The position numbers and the translations under genes are program-made. Shown here piece after piece: positions 1 through 8,468 of a stretch of 64,000 nucleotides of DNA; the first letter of the stretch is position 1; each line of letters opens with the position of its first letter. The stretch is taken from assembly GCA_044841755.1 (NCBI GenBank), contig JAXOFM010000001.1, forward strand, positions 1,178,001-1,242,000, in the 5' to 3' direction. Source of the DNA: CAZAPO01 sp044841755 (GTDB lineage Bacteria; Bacteroidota; Bacteroidia; Flavobacteriales; Flavobacteriaceae). The notes below the pieces were generated by a model. It was given only the letters and a program-made list of their open reading frames with translations, did no database searches and had not been told where the DNA came from.

Positions 1-624
1 TCCGAGATGAATAGAAATGATCTTGCTTTCTTTTGCACCTAAATACTCAATCGCTTTTTCTGAAACATATTTATGACTGGTTCCATGAAAACCATAAACC
101 CGTACACCATGTTCGGTTAAAAATTTATTAGGAATAGCGTATTTGTATGCAACTTCTGGAATACTTTGATGAAAAGCAGTGTCAAAAACGGCTACTTGTT
201 TAGCTTGAGGGAAAATGGTTTCGGCTACCTCAATACCTTTTAAGTTAGGAGGATTATGTAAAGGAGCAATATCAAATAAACTTTTGATCTTACTTTTAAC
301 CTCTTGAGTAATTAATCGGGTTTTTTTGAAATGGCTTCCTCCATGAACAACACGATGCCCTACAACATTAATTTCGTTGGCAGAGGCAATAATATTAAAC
401 TTCCTATCGAGCAATCTCTCAGAAAGCAGCTCAAGTCCTTGTTGGTGATCTTTTATTCGTAATTCGTACTCAAATTTTTCATGATCAACTTTTAGTTCAA
501 ATTTGGCATCATCAAAACCAATTCGTTCAATTAGTCCAGAACAAATAATGATTTGTTCTGGCAATTTAAAAAGCTGAAATTTAATAGATGAGCTCCCAGA
601 ATTGAGTACAAGTATTTTTTTCAT
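1..624 (-). CDS. ackA: Acetate kinase (C-terminal part outside window)
   Basis: Acetate kinase converts acetyl phosphate and ADP to acetate and ATP in the cytosol, or runs in reverse to activate acetate. Only the first 208 codons are inside the window; the gene runs off the left edge without a stop. The N terminus begins MKKILVLNSGSSSIKF, whose NSGSSSIK is the first acetokinase signature, and HRVVHGG at about residues 91-97 is in the second. The start lies one base after the stop of the phosphotransacetylase gene, so the two enzymes are translated from one message as a Pta-AckA pair. Identification is firm; only the missing C-terminal half is unseen. Confidence 0.96.
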   Translation of the reverse strand, partial: MKKILVLNSGSSSIKFQLFKLPEQIIICSGLIERIGFDDAKFELKVDHEKFEYELRIKDHQQGLELLSERLLDRKFNIIASANEINVVGHRVVHGGSHFKKTRLITQEVKSKIKSLFDIAPLHNPPNLKGIEVAETIFPQAKQVAVFDTAFHQSIPEVAYKYAIPNKFLTEHGVRVYGFHGTSHKYVSEKAIEYLGAKESKIISIHLG

Positions 625-625
625 G

Positions 626-2716
626 TTATACATCTTGGGCTTGAATTGCTGTGATTATTACTGTGCTAAAGACATCATCAGTTGTACAACCACGACTTAA
701 GTCATTTACAGGTTTGTTTAGGCCTTGAAGCATAGGTCCAATGGCTAATGCACCTGTTTCTCTTTGTACTGCTTTGTAAGTGTTATTTCCTGTGTTCAAA
801 TCTGGAAATATAAGTACGCTTGCTTGTCCTGCTACTTCAGAGTTAGGAAGCTTTTGTTGCCCTACTTTCATATCTACCGCAGCATCATATTGTATTGGTC
901 CTTCTATTTTTAGATCAGGATTTTTAGCCTTTACAATTTCGGTAGCTTTTCTAACATTTTCAACGTCTTCACCTTTACCTGAAGCACCTGAAGAATAAGA
1001 TAACATGGCAACTTTAGGTTCAATACCAAAGTCGGAAGCTGTTTTAGCTGATGATAATGCTATTTCGGCCAGCTGTTCAGCATTTGGGTTTGGATTGATT
1101 GCACAATCACCAAAAATAGAAACACGGTCCTCTAAACACATAAAGAACACAGATGAAACAATAGAGGCATCTGGTTTTGTTTTAATGAACTGCAATGCTG
1201 GACGCAAGGTGTGTTGTGTAGTATGAACTGCACCAGAAACCATTCCGTCAGCATGACCTTTGTAGATCATCATGGTTCCAAAATAAGAAACGTCGCACAT
1301 CATATCTCTAGCCATGGCCAAATTCACATTTTTGTGTTTACGAAGCTCATACAATGTTTGTGCATAATTTTCAAAATGTTCAGATTCGGTTGGATTGACA
1401 AGGTTTACTTTACTTAGATCCAGAGGAATATCAAGTGCTTTAACTTTTTCTTTAATTTTTTCAATTTCGCCAATTAAAGTAAGGTCGACCACTTGTGCTG
1501 CAATTAATCGAGCTGCAGCAGCTAATATTCTTTCATCATTACCTTCTGGTAGAACAATATGTTTTTTGTTTTGAAGTGCTTGCTGTAATAATTTGTACTG
1601 AAACATTCTTGGAGATAAACTGTCTGATTTGAAAGTGATAGACTTCTCTACAAGCATATCAGTATCTACATGCTTTTGAAAAGCAGAGATAGATGTTCTT
1701 ATTTTTTCGGTATTCTCAGCGTATATCTTAGACTTGATATCTCCTATGGTATTAGTAACCCAATAAGTTCCGCCTTCTACACTTATTATTGGAACAATAC
1801 TAGAGAGTCCTTCAATAAGTTTTAAAATTGGTTCTTCAGGCAATAACGAACCTGTAAGTATGATTCCTGATACTTTAGGATAATTTTTAGAAATATTTGC
1901 CTGTAATGCTCCTAAAATAAGATCTGCTCTGTCACCAGGAGTGATAACAATAGTATTGTTTTTTAGATGCGTGAGGTAATTGCGTAACTGCATAGCACCA
2001 ACACCAAAATTCTCTATCTGATTGTTAAGAAGGTCTTTTCCAAAAAGTACTTTTCCATCTAGTGTTTGCACAATTTCCTTTAGCGTAGGATTTGAAAGCT
2101 TCTTAATTGTTGGAATTGCTGAAACAGAAGTATTAGAAGGAATACGTTTTAGTAACTCTTGTTTTAAGCAATTAAGGTCTTCTTCTTTTACCTTATTGGC
2201 AATAACCGATAGTACTTCAACCTCTTCATTAAACGTATCATGAGCTAACTGAATGCTATCTGCAACTTCTTCGACATTTTTACCTTCACCATGAGCCACA
2301 ATAATCGTTGGTAAACCAAGATTTTTTGCTATTAGAATATTGATGTCAAAATCTAGAATTGAACTTTCGTGTGAGAAATCGGTTCCTTCAACTAATACAA
2401 AATCAAATTGCTCTTCAAGCTTTTTATACTTGCCAATAATGGTGTCTATTACTTCACCCGATTTTCCTTGATTGTAAAGGTTAAGTACTTGATTTCGTGT
2501 GAAAGCAAAACACTTTTTATAGTTGATGTCTAGCTCAAAATGAGAGACTACTGTATTAATATGATTATCCCGTTCGCCTTCTTTTAGATCATCAATAATA
2601 GGTCTGAAATAGCCAACTTTAGCAGTTTTACCCAACAACATTTGCATGAGCCCTAATACAACAACCGACTTACCACTATTGGCTTCAATTGTTGCTACAT
2701 AAATACCTTTGTTCAT
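626..2716 (-). CDS. pta: Phosphate acetyltransferase, long form
   Basis: Phosphotransacetylase interconverts acetyl-CoA and acetyl phosphate. The 696-residue length is that of the long form. An N-terminal P-loop domain related to dethiobiotin synthetase starts with EANSGKS at about residues 11-17, a DRTGG-type middle region lies around residues 215-320 (GDRADLILGA visible), and the catalytic PTA_PTB domain follows from about residue 372 (HIVLPEGNDERIL). The C-terminal part carries the usual YSSGASGKGEDVENVRKA stretch. It is the first gene of the pta-ackA operon, with its own promoter 20 bases upstream and a palindrome inside that promoter. In the long enzymes the N-terminal domains are regulatory; that role is inferred here. 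Confidence 0.97.
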   Translation of the reverse strand: MNKGIYVATIEANSGKSVVVLGLMQMLLGKTAKVGYFRPIIDDLKEGERDNHINTVVSHFELDINYKKCFAFTRNQVLNLYNQGKSGEVIDTIIGKYKKLEEQFDFVLVEGTDFSHESSILDFDINILIAKNLGLPTIIVAHGEGKNVEEVADSIQLAHDTFNEEVEVLSVIANKVKEEDLNCLKQELLKRIPSNTSVSAIPTIKKLSNPTLKEIVQTLDGKVLFGKDLLNNQIENFGVGAMQLRNYLTHLKNNTIVITPGDRADLILGALQANISKNYPKVSGIILTGSLLPEEPILKLIEGLSSIVPIISVEGGTYWVTNTIGDIKSKIYAENTEKIRTSISAFQKHVDTDMLVEKSITFKSDSLSPRMFQYKLLQQALQNKKHIVLPEGNDERILAAAARLIAAQVVDLTLIGEIEKIKEKVKALDIPLDLSKVNLVNPTESEHFENYAQTLYELRKHKNVNLAMARDMMCDVSYFGTMMIYKGHADGMVSGAVHTTQHTLRPALQFIKTKPDASIVSSVFFMCLEDRVSIFGDCAINPNPNAEQLAEIALSSAKTASDFGIEPKVAMLSYSSGASGKGEDVENVRKATEIVKAKNPDLKIEGPIQYDAAVDMKVGQQKLPNSEVAGQASVLIFPDLNTGNNTYKAVQRETGALAIGPMLQGLNKPVNDLSRGCTTDDVFSTVIITAIQAQDV

Positions 2717-2735
2717 ACTTCAAATTTAAGGAAAG

Positions 2736-2762
2736 CAAAGATATTCTAACACATGTGTTCAA
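2736..2762 (-). promoter_or_regulatory. Promoter of pta-ackA
   Basis: On the minus strand a TTG (2762-2760) is followed after 16 bases by TATCTTTG (2743-2736), a full match to the Bacteroidota -7 consensus TAnnTTTG. The spacer is at or just below the usual range. Transcription would start about 13 bases before the pta ATG. Confidence 0.6.
2748..2759. promoter_or_regulatory. Palindromic operator candidate in pta promoter
   Basis: AACACATGTGTT is a perfect 12-base palindrome that fills most of the spacer between the -33 and -7 elements of the pta promoter. A dimeric regulator bound here would block or reshape RNA polymerase binding. No particular regulator family is recognised. Confidence 0.4.
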
Positions 2763-2798
2763 TACATGATAAAACTCATATTTTTTTGGACTTTTCAA

Positions 2799-3692
2799 TT
2801 AGGAGGTAAGTTCTCTAAATAAACTCTCCAAACTGGCATTCTTTTGATTAAGCTGAAGTATTTTTAATTGGTTGTCATGAGCAAAATCGAATACATGCGA
2901 ACGCATATCTTCGGTAGTGTCAAAAGTGATCTCATAAATGAGGTCATGTATACATGCTACTTTCACCACATGAGGAATGCTTTTTAAGAAAGCTTCTTCA
3001 ACGCGATAATCAAACTCAACATTTACAACCTGCTGTGAACCTTCTTTTAGTTCTTTTAATGTTTTATCCGCAACGATTTCACCTTTATTTATAATAATTA
3101 CGCGATCACACATAGCTTCTACTTCTTGCATAATGTGAGTAGATAAGAAAACAGTTTTTTCTTTACCAATGGTTTTAATAAGATTCCTAATATCTACCAG
3201 TTGGTTGGGGTCAAGACCAGTTGTAGGTTCATCTAAGATCAAAACATCAGGATCATGTAACAATGCATTTGCTAATCCAACACGTTGTCTATAACCTTTT
3301 GAAAGTTGTCCTATCTGTTTATGCACTTCAGGAGTAAGTCCGGTGAGTTCTAGAACGTCATCGATTCTTTGTCTATCCACACCGTAAACTTTTGCGTTAA
3401 AATTAAGATATTCTTTAACGTACATATCTAAATATAAAGGATTATGTTCAGGTAGATATCCAACACTTTTTTGAACATCTTCTTTATTAGAAGTTACATC
3501 AAAGTCATTAACAATAGCACTTCCATTTGAAGCCGAAATGTAAGTAGTTAGAATTTTCATCATGGTAGATTTTCCAGCTCCATTTGGACCTAAAAAACCA
3601 ACTACTTCAGGCTTTTTTACTTCAAAACTTATATTGTTTAGTGCCTTTTGTGTTCCGTAAACCTTAGTGAGCTTTTGTACTTTTATGGACAT
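2799..3692 (-). CDS. gldA: Gliding motility ABC transporter ATPase GldA
   Basis: This is the ATP-binding subunit of the GldA-GldF-GldG transporter required for gliding in many Flavobacteriia. It has 297 residues, the usual length. The Walker A motif GPNGAGKST is at residues 35-43, the signature LSKGY at 130-134, Walker B LILDE at 151-155 and the switch histidine in STHIMQ near 185. The C-terminal third is the DUF4162-like tail of this ABC subfamily. The overall sequence closely resembles Flavobacterium GldA rather than a generic export ATPase. gldF and gldG are not in the window, which fits the known separation of gldA from gldFG. It is transcribed away from the aromatic operon. Confidence 0.9.
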   Translation of the reverse strand: MSIKVQKLTKVYGTQKALNNISFEVKKPEVVGFLGPNGAGKSTMMKILTTYISASNGSAIVNDFDVTSNKEDVQKSVGYLPEHNPLYLDMYVKEYLNFNAKVYGVDRQRIDDVLELTGLTPEVHKQIGQLSKGYRQRVGLANALLHDPDVLILDEPTTGLDPNQLVDIRNLIKTIGKEKTVFLSTHIMQEVEAMCDRVIIINKGEIVADKTLKELKEGSQQVVNVEFDYRVEEAFLKSIPHVVKVACIHDLIYEITFDTTEDMRSHVFDFAHDNQLKILQLNQKNASLESLFRELTS

Positions 3693-3797
3693 TTAAAAAA
3701 GATTTGGGTAAAAATAAACATTAAATAAAATTATAAGGCAATTACTTGCTAATCTTCAAAAATTTATGCATTTCATCAAAAAAAATGTATCATAATT

Positions 3798-3826
3798 TTG
3801 AATTGTAAAAATAATAATTACTTTAG
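3798..3826 (+). promoter_or_regulatory. Promoter of the Phe/Tyr operon
   Basis: TTG at 3798-3800 is followed after 18 bases by TACTTTAG at 3819-3826, one mismatch from TAnnTTTG. The predicted start near 3832 gives a short leader RNA that begins just before the leader peptide at 3841. Confidence 0.6.
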
Positions 3827-3840
3827 CCACTTCAACAACA

Positions 3841-3915
3841 ATGAGAACAGTAAACTTTACATATTATTGGTTTTATTTCTTTTTTAACGGAAGAAACGAG
3901 ACTTTGTATATGTAA
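3841..3915 (+). CDS. Aromatic leader peptide (attenuation sensor)
   Basis: A 24-codon frame with an ATG start and TAA stop encodes a peptide with five Phe, four Tyr and one Trp. Residues 8-15 read YYWFYFFF, eight aromatic residues in a row, which is very unlikely by chance. It sits 15 bases after the -7 element and directly upstream of a terminator in front of pheA. The last codons (3897-3904) also form the 5' arm of the antiterminator. This is the architecture of ribosome-mediated attenuation: ribosomes stall when charged Phe or Tyr (or Trp) tRNA is scarce. The peptide itself probably has no other function. The presence of Trp suggests it senses the general aromatic pool, though Phe and Tyr dominate. 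Confidence 0.85.
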   Translation: MRTVNFTYYWFYFFFNGRNETLYM

Positions 3916-3970
3916 TTTATTAAAGATAAATTTAAATGTAAGTCTCGGTGTAAATCGAGACTTTTTTTTT
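3897..3970 (+). terminator. Attenuator: terminator with competing antiterminator
   Basis: Terminator: AAGTCTCG (3940-3947) pairs with CGAGACTT (3956-3963) around an 8-base loop, and a run of nine T (3962-3970) follows. Antiterminator: an identical CGAGACTT at 3897-3904, inside the end of the leader peptide, can pair with the same AAGTCTCG, so the two hairpins exclude each other. A ribosome at the leader stop (3913) covers 3897-3904 and lets the terminator form; one stalled on the aromatic codons (3862-3885) leaves it free. The T run ends 4 bases before the pheA ATG. Confidence 0.85.
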
Positions 3971-3974
3971 GAAC

Positions 3975-4802
3975 ATGATTTCATCGGTAGCCATACAAGG
4001 AGTAAAGGGATCAAACCATTATATTATTGCTAAGCAGTACTTTAATGACAATGTTGGTATTAAAGAGTGTTTGACTTTTGACGAGGTTGTAGATAGTTTA
4101 GTTGCTAAGGAGTGTGATGCGGCAATTATGGCAATAGAGAATTCGATCGCTGGATCTATAATTCCAAATTATGCTAGAATTGATAGCCAACATTTACATA
4201 TTGTTGGTGAGCAATATCTTGATATTCAGCATAACTTAATGGCACTTCCAGGTCAGCAAATCAATGATATTAAAGAGGTGTATTCTCATCCTATGGCGTT
4301 GTTGCAATGCAAGAAATTCTTTAAAGATTATCCGCATATCAAACTTGTTGAGGACAGAGATACAGCAGAAGCTGCCAGAAGAATACATGAAAAACAGATA
4401 AGTGGAATTGCTGCAATTGCACCTACAATGGCTGCAGAAATTTTTGAAGTAGAGATTTTAGCTAAAAGTATTCAGACAATTAAACATAATGAAACCAGAT
4501 TTGTAATTGTAAAAAGAACAAACTCTGAGATCCCTGAACATCAAATTAACAAGGCTTCAATTAAGTTTCAATTAGACCATAAACGTGGGAGTTTAGCTAC
4601 CATTTTAAACGTAATGAGTGATTGTAAACTTAATTTGACAAAAATCCAGTCGTTGCCTATTATAGATACACCATGGAAGTATGCATTCTTTGTTGATATA
4701 ACATTTGCTTCTTATGAAGATTACGCTAAGGCAAAATCAATTATGACCATTATGGCTGAAGATTTTAAAGTACTCGGAGAATATGTAAATGCAAAGCTAT
4801 GA
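3975..4802 (+). CDS. pheA: Prephenate dehydratase
   Basis: Prephenate dehydratase turns prephenate into phenylpyruvate, the last committed step to phenylalanine. At 275 residues it is the monofunctional form without a chorismate mutase domain. The catalytic domain shows ENSIAGSI and NETRFVIV, the ENS and TRF motifs of the family. A C-terminal ACT domain begins at about residue 195; it has GSLA where the phenylalanine-binding GALA motif is expected and QSLP in place of ESRP, so feedback binding may differ from the enterobacterial enzyme. ATG at 3975 is chosen; a TTG at 3969 lies inside the terminator T run. The stop overlaps the next start (ATGA), so the operon is translationally coupled. Confidence 0.94.
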   Translation: MISSVAIQGVKGSNHYIIAKQYFNDNVGIKECLTFDEVVDSLVAKECDAAIMAIENSIAGSIIPNYARIDSQHLHIVGEQYLDIQHNLMALPGQQINDIKEVYSHPMALLQCKKFFKDYPHIKLVEDRDTAEAARRIHEKQISGIAAIAPTMAAEIFEVEILAKSIQTIKHNETRFVIVKRTNSEIPEHQINKASIKFQLDHKRGSLATILNVMSDCKLNLTKIQSLPIIDTPWKYAFFVDITFASYEDYAKAKSIMTIMAEDFKVLGEYVNAKL

Positions 4803-5944
4803 TAGAAGTTGCTAATAGATTACATACCGTTGAAGAATACTACTTCTCAAAAAAATTAAGAGAAGTAAACATCATGAAAGCTGCTGGTGCTCCTATTATT
4901 AATTTAGGAATAGGCAGTCCAGATTTACAACCTCCAACTAAAGTTGTTTCTGCAATTGTTGAAGGTTTACAAGACGAAGCTGCTCATAAGTATCAAAGTT
5001 ATCAAGGACTTCCTGAACTTCGAGAGGCTATGGCTTCATTTTATCGTGATCAGTTTCAGGTGCATCTAAGTCCTATGACAGAAATTCTACCATTAATGGG
5101 AAGTAAAGAAGGAATTATGCATATTTCTATGGCATACCTTAATGAAGGTGATGAGGTGCTTATTCCTAACCCTGGATATCCTACTTATCAATCAGTAACA
5201 AGATTGCTTGGAGCTAAACCAGTTTTTTATGAGTTGGATGAAGCTAATGGTTGGCTGCCAGATATTACAGCTTTAGAAAAACAAGATTTGAGTAAAGTAA
5301 AGTTAATGTGGTTGAACTATCCGCATATGCCAACAGGAACTCAAATTAGTTATAAAGTTTATGAAGAGTTAGTAGATTTTGCTAAGAGGAATAATATCTT
5401 AATTGCAAATGATAATCCATATAGCTTCATTTTAACCGATTCTCCAAAGAGTATTTTAAACATAAAAGGAGCTAAAGATGTTTGTGTAGAGTTAAACTCA
5501 TTGAGTAAAACTTTTAATATGGCTGGTTGGCGTGTTGGAATGGTATTGGGAGATGGTAAACATATAAGCAACATTCTGAAGGTTAAAAGTAATATGGATT
5601 CTGGAATGTTCTACGGAATTCAGAAAGGAGCTATAGAAGCCTTGCGTTGTTCAAAATTATGGTATCTCAGTTTGAATAGTGTTTATGAGCAGCGTAGAGA
5701 ATTGATATGGAGGCTGGCAGAAGCACTAAACTGTACTTATGATAAGAACGCTTCAGGCTTATTTGTTTGGGCAAAACTGCCACCACTAGTAAAAGCAGAA
5801 GAATACATAGATGTGATATTAAAGAATAATCATGTTTTTATTACACCAGGAACCATTTTTGGGAGTAAAGGTGAAGGATACATCAGATTTTCATTATGCG
5901 CATCAACCGAAGATATTGAAGAAGCTATAGCAAGAGTTTTATGA
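4799..5944 (+). CDS. PLP aminotransferase, probably aromatic
   Basis: A 381-residue fold-type I aminotransferase (class I/II). SLSKTFNMAGWRVG carries the pyridoxal phosphate lysine, Lys237, and LNYPHMPTG is the region that usually carries the conserved Asn and Pro. It lies between prephenate dehydratase and prephenate dehydrogenase with 4-base overlaps on both sides. From that position it most likely transaminates phenylpyruvate and 4-hydroxyphenylpyruvate to Phe and Tyr, completing both branches. The sequence alone does not exclude aspartate or LL-diaminopimelate-type activity, so no symbol is given. Confidence 0.88.
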   Translation: MIEVANRLHTVEEYYFSKKLREVNIMKAAGAPIINLGIGSPDLQPPTKVVSAIVEGLQDEAAHKYQSYQGLPELREAMASFYRDQFQVHLSPMTEILPLMGSKEGIMHISMAYLNEGDEVLIPNPGYPTYQSVTRLLGAKPVFYELDEANGWLPDITALEKQDLSKVKLMWLNYPHMPTGTQISYKVYEELVDFAKRNNILIANDNPYSFILTDSPKSILNIKGAKDVCVELNSLSKTFNMAGWRVGMVLGDGKHISNILKVKSNMDSGMFYGIQKGAIEALRCSKLWYLSLNSVYEQRRELIWRLAEALNCTYDKNASGLFVWAKLPPLVKAEEYIDVILKNNHVFITPGTIFGSKGEGYIRFSLCASTEDIEEAIARVL

Positions 5945-6792
5945 AAGAGATATATGTAATAGGAGTTGGGTTAATTGGCGGAAGTTTGGCTTTAGATATA
6001 AAGAAGCTAGACCCTTCGGTAACCATTTACGGTATTGATAATAATGAAGAGCATCTTGATATTGCATTAGCTAAAAATGTTATTGATAAAAAGGCAAATC
6101 TAGAAGATATTAAAAATGCCGACTTAGTAATTGTTGCTATTCCAGTTAATGCAACTGTAAAACAGTTACCAAATATTTTGGACATGGTTAGTGATGATAC
6201 TGTGGTGGTTGATGTAGGGTCTACTAAACAAGATATATGTTTAGCCGTAGAAGAGCATCCAAAACGTAGAAATTTTTTGGCAACACATCCAATTGCTGGA
6301 ACCGAGTTTTCAGGTCCATCTGCTGCCTTAGAAGGGTTGTATAAAGGTAAAACAAATATCATTTGTGAAGTTGAAGAGACAGCTTTTAAGTTACAGGAAA
6401 AAGTTTTGAAACTTTTTGCAGATATAGGAATGCGTATTCGCTATATGAAGCCTAAATCACATGATAAGCATATTGCTTATATGTCTCATCTGTCGCATAT
6501 CAGTTCATTCATGTTGGGGAAAACAGTTATTGAGCAAGAGAAGAATGAGCGTGACATTTTTGACATGGCAGGAAGTGGTTTTGAATCAACTGTTCGATTA
6601 GCCAAGAGTTCACCTGAGATGTGGACACCAATTTTCGAACAAAATAAAGCTAATGTCATAAAGACGTTAGAAGAGTACATCAACAATCTTTCTCAGTTTA
6701 AAAAACTAATGGAGGATGATGATTTTGAGGCTATTAATAAAGAAATGAAAGACACTAATTATATAAAACAAATCCTTAAAGGAATAGCTTAA
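5941..6792 (+). CDS. tyrA: Prephenate dehydrogenase
   Basis: Prephenate dehydrogenase oxidatively decarboxylates prephenate to 4-hydroxyphenylpyruvate, leading to tyrosine. The 283-residue protein has an N-terminal Rossmann fold with GVGLIGGS at residues 8-15 and the conserved THPIAGTEFSGP stretch near residue 115, which contains the active-site histidine region. It ends without a chorismate mutase or ACT domain, so tyrosine feedback through such a domain is not expected. Its start overlaps the aminotransferase stop, and the DAHP synthase-chorismate mutase gene follows after 10 bases. The operon thus holds both prephenate-consuming enzymes next to the enzyme that makes prephenate. Confidence 0.94.
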   Translation: MKEIYVIGVGLIGGSLALDIKKLDPSVTIYGIDNNEEHLDIALAKNVIDKKANLEDIKNADLVIVAIPVNATVKQLPNILDMVSDDTVVVDVGSTKQDICLAVEEHPKRRNFLATHPIAGTEFSGPSAALEGLYKGKTNIICEVEETAFKLQEKVLKLFADIGMRIRYMKPKSHDKHIAYMSHLSHISSFMLGKTVIEQEKNERDIFDMAGSGFESTVRLAKSSPEMWTPIFEQNKANVIKTLEEYINNLSQFKKLMEDDDFEAINKEMKDTNYIKQILKGIA

Positions 6793-6802
6793 ATTAAATG
6801 CT

Positions 6803-7888
6803 ATGGAGAACAAAAAAGAACTTAGAACATGGTTAGATAATTTTGGATTAGAGCATCCATTAGTGATTGCTGGACCATGTAGTGCAGAAACCGAAGAACA
6901 AGTATTAAACATTGCTCATCAGTTAAAAGATACTGATGCAACAGTATTGAGAGCTGGTATATGGAAACCAAGAACAAGACCTGGGAACTTTGAAGGAGTT
7001 GGAGCGCTTGGTTTAAAATGGATGCAGCGTGCCAAGGAAGAAACAGGAATGCTAATTTCTACGGAAGTTGCAAATGCCAATCATGTGGAACATGCCTTAG
7101 AACATGATGTAGATATCTTGTGGATTGGAGCTAGAACAACTGTAAGTCCGTTTATTGTTCAAGAAATAGCTGATGCTCTAAAAGGTACAGACAAGCCTGT
7201 ATTGATCAAGAATCCTGTGAACCCAGATCTGTCACTTTGGTTAGGTGCTGTTGAGCGTTTTTATAAAGCTGATGTTAAGAATTTAGGTGTGATTCACAGA
7301 GGATTTTCAACCTATCAGAAAACTAGATATAGAAATAATCCTGAGTGGCAATTACCAATTGATCTACAAAACAGATTTCCAGATTTACCATTAATTCTTG
7401 ATCCTTCGCACATTGCTGGGAAGCGTGATATAATTTTTGATCTATGTCAAACAGGTTTAGACTTAAATTTTGACGGACTGATGGTAGAGACACATCATGA
7501 TCCAGATAACGCATGGAGTGACGCTGCACAACAGATCACACCTTCTGATTTGATACAGTACATGGATGATCTAAAAATTAGAAAAGAGACTTCCGCTGAG
7601 GCAGAGTTTAATAATAGCATCAATACACTTCGTACTCAAATTGATGTTATAGATCATCAATTAATTGAGATTTTAGGAAAGAGAATGAAAGTTTCAGACG
7701 GTATTGGTAAATTGAAGAAAGCAAATAACGTTGCAGTTTTACAAACAAAACGTTGGAATGAAATTTTAGGTAAAATGATTCTTGAAGGAGAACAACATAG
7801 TTTAAGTGAAGAGTTTGTGCTAAGAATGTTCAAAGCTATTCACCAAGAATCTATTAATCATCAGGAAAAGATATTTAAAGCAGATTAG
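6803..7888 (+). CDS. DAHP synthase-chorismate mutase fusion
   Basis: A bifunctional protein of 361 residues. The N-terminal 260 residues are 3-deoxy-7-phosphoheptulonate synthase (AGPCSAE at 23-29, GIWKPRTRPGNFEG, and LILDPSHIAGKRD), the first step of the shikimate pathway. From about residue 265 an AroQ-type chorismate mutase helix bundle follows (IDVIDHQLIEILGKRM, LQTKRWNEIL), which makes prephenate. Such fusions are known in Bacteroidota, with the mutase domain also serving as a sensor for feedback on the synthase. It is the last gene of the operon before a strong terminator, and joins pathway entry and branch point under one aromatic attenuator. Confidence 0.93.
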   Translation: MENKKELRTWLDNFGLEHPLVIAGPCSAETEEQVLNIAHQLKDTDATVLRAGIWKPRTRPGNFEGVGALGLKWMQRAKEETGMLISTEVANANHVEHALEHDVDILWIGARTTVSPFIVQEIADALKGTDKPVLIKNPVNPDLSLWLGAVERFYKADVKNLGVIHRGFSTYQKTRYRNNPEWQLPIDLQNRFPDLPLILDPSHIAGKRDIIFDLCQTGLDLNFDGLMVETHHDPDNAWSDAAQQITPSDLIQYMDDLKIRKETSAEAEFNNSINTLRTQIDVIDHQLIEILGKRMKVSDGIGKLKKANNVAVLQTKRWNEILGKMILEGEQHSLSEEFVLRMFKAIHQESINHQEKIFKAD

Positions 7889-7896
7889 TTGTAAAT

Positions 7897-7927
7897 AAAA
7901 AAAGGAGCGTTAAACGCTCCTTTTTTT
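7897..7927. terminator. Bidirectional terminator
   Basis: GGAGCG (7904-7909) pairs with CGCTCC (7915-7920), flanked by seven A before and seven T after, so it has a U tract on either strand. It ends the aromatic operon on the plus strand and the converging gene at 7926-8384 on the minus strand, whose stop codon lies in the T run. Confidence 0.9.
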
Positions 7928-8384
7928 ATTCCTTATTTCTTTTGAAAATATATCGAGTTATAAAAATACCATTACCATCATCTTTACCAGCATTACTTTC
8001 AACAGCACTTGTTACAAATGCTAACTCCCAACCCTGAGCTACCATATCGTTTATTTTTGAAGAAACCAACACATCGTTAGCCGCAATATTTTGAAATCTA
8101 ATCCCTCCTAAGTTATAGAAATTAAGAAGTTTAGTCTCTTCAAAATTCTTCACCCGTATATCACTTCTTTTAGATTTATTTCGTTTATCTTCTTTTTTAT
8201 CCTCAGATCTTTCAGAGGAGAATTCATTAAAATCTCTTTGATCATCTGAAGCAATTAATCTTGAACGCCCAAGACCTGCGGGAACAATAGATTCTACACT
8301 TGTAATTATTTTATACTCGACTTGAGCATTTACTTCACTATATAATATAAAAACCAATAATAAAGGGAATAAAATTTTTTTCAT
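7926..8384 (-). CDS. Secreted protein of unknown function
   Basis: A 152-residue protein with a clear signal peptide (MKKILFPLLLVFILYSEVNA, cleavage before QVEYK). After a short strand comes a highly charged, Lys/Asp/Arg/Ser-rich stretch at about residues 50-78, then a compact C-terminal part containing GWELAFV and ending FITRYIFKR. The pattern of an N-terminal YKII strand and a C-terminal GWEL resembles small DUF4177-like domains with a charged insertion, but this is only a resemblance. It is a single gene, divergent from rsgA and convergent with the aromatic operon. No function can be assigned. Confidence 0.75.
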   Translation of the reverse strand: MKKILFPLLLVFILYSEVNAQVEYKIITSVESIVPAGLGRSRLIASDDQRDFNEFSSERSEDKKEDKRNKSKRSDIRVKNFEETKLLNFYNLGGIRFQNIAANDVLVSSKINDMVAQGWELAFVTSAVESNAGKDDGNGIFITRYIFKRNKE

Positions 8385-8468
8385 GTTTTTTGCTATAAGA
8401 ATTTAAGTGATCTAAGATAACTTTTCTTTCTAGAATATTGTTAATTTGTATTCGCTATATTTTAATGA

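Noticed and set aside
780..1417. Several plus-strand frames inside pta
   Set aside because: Shadow frames opposite a well-conserved gene.
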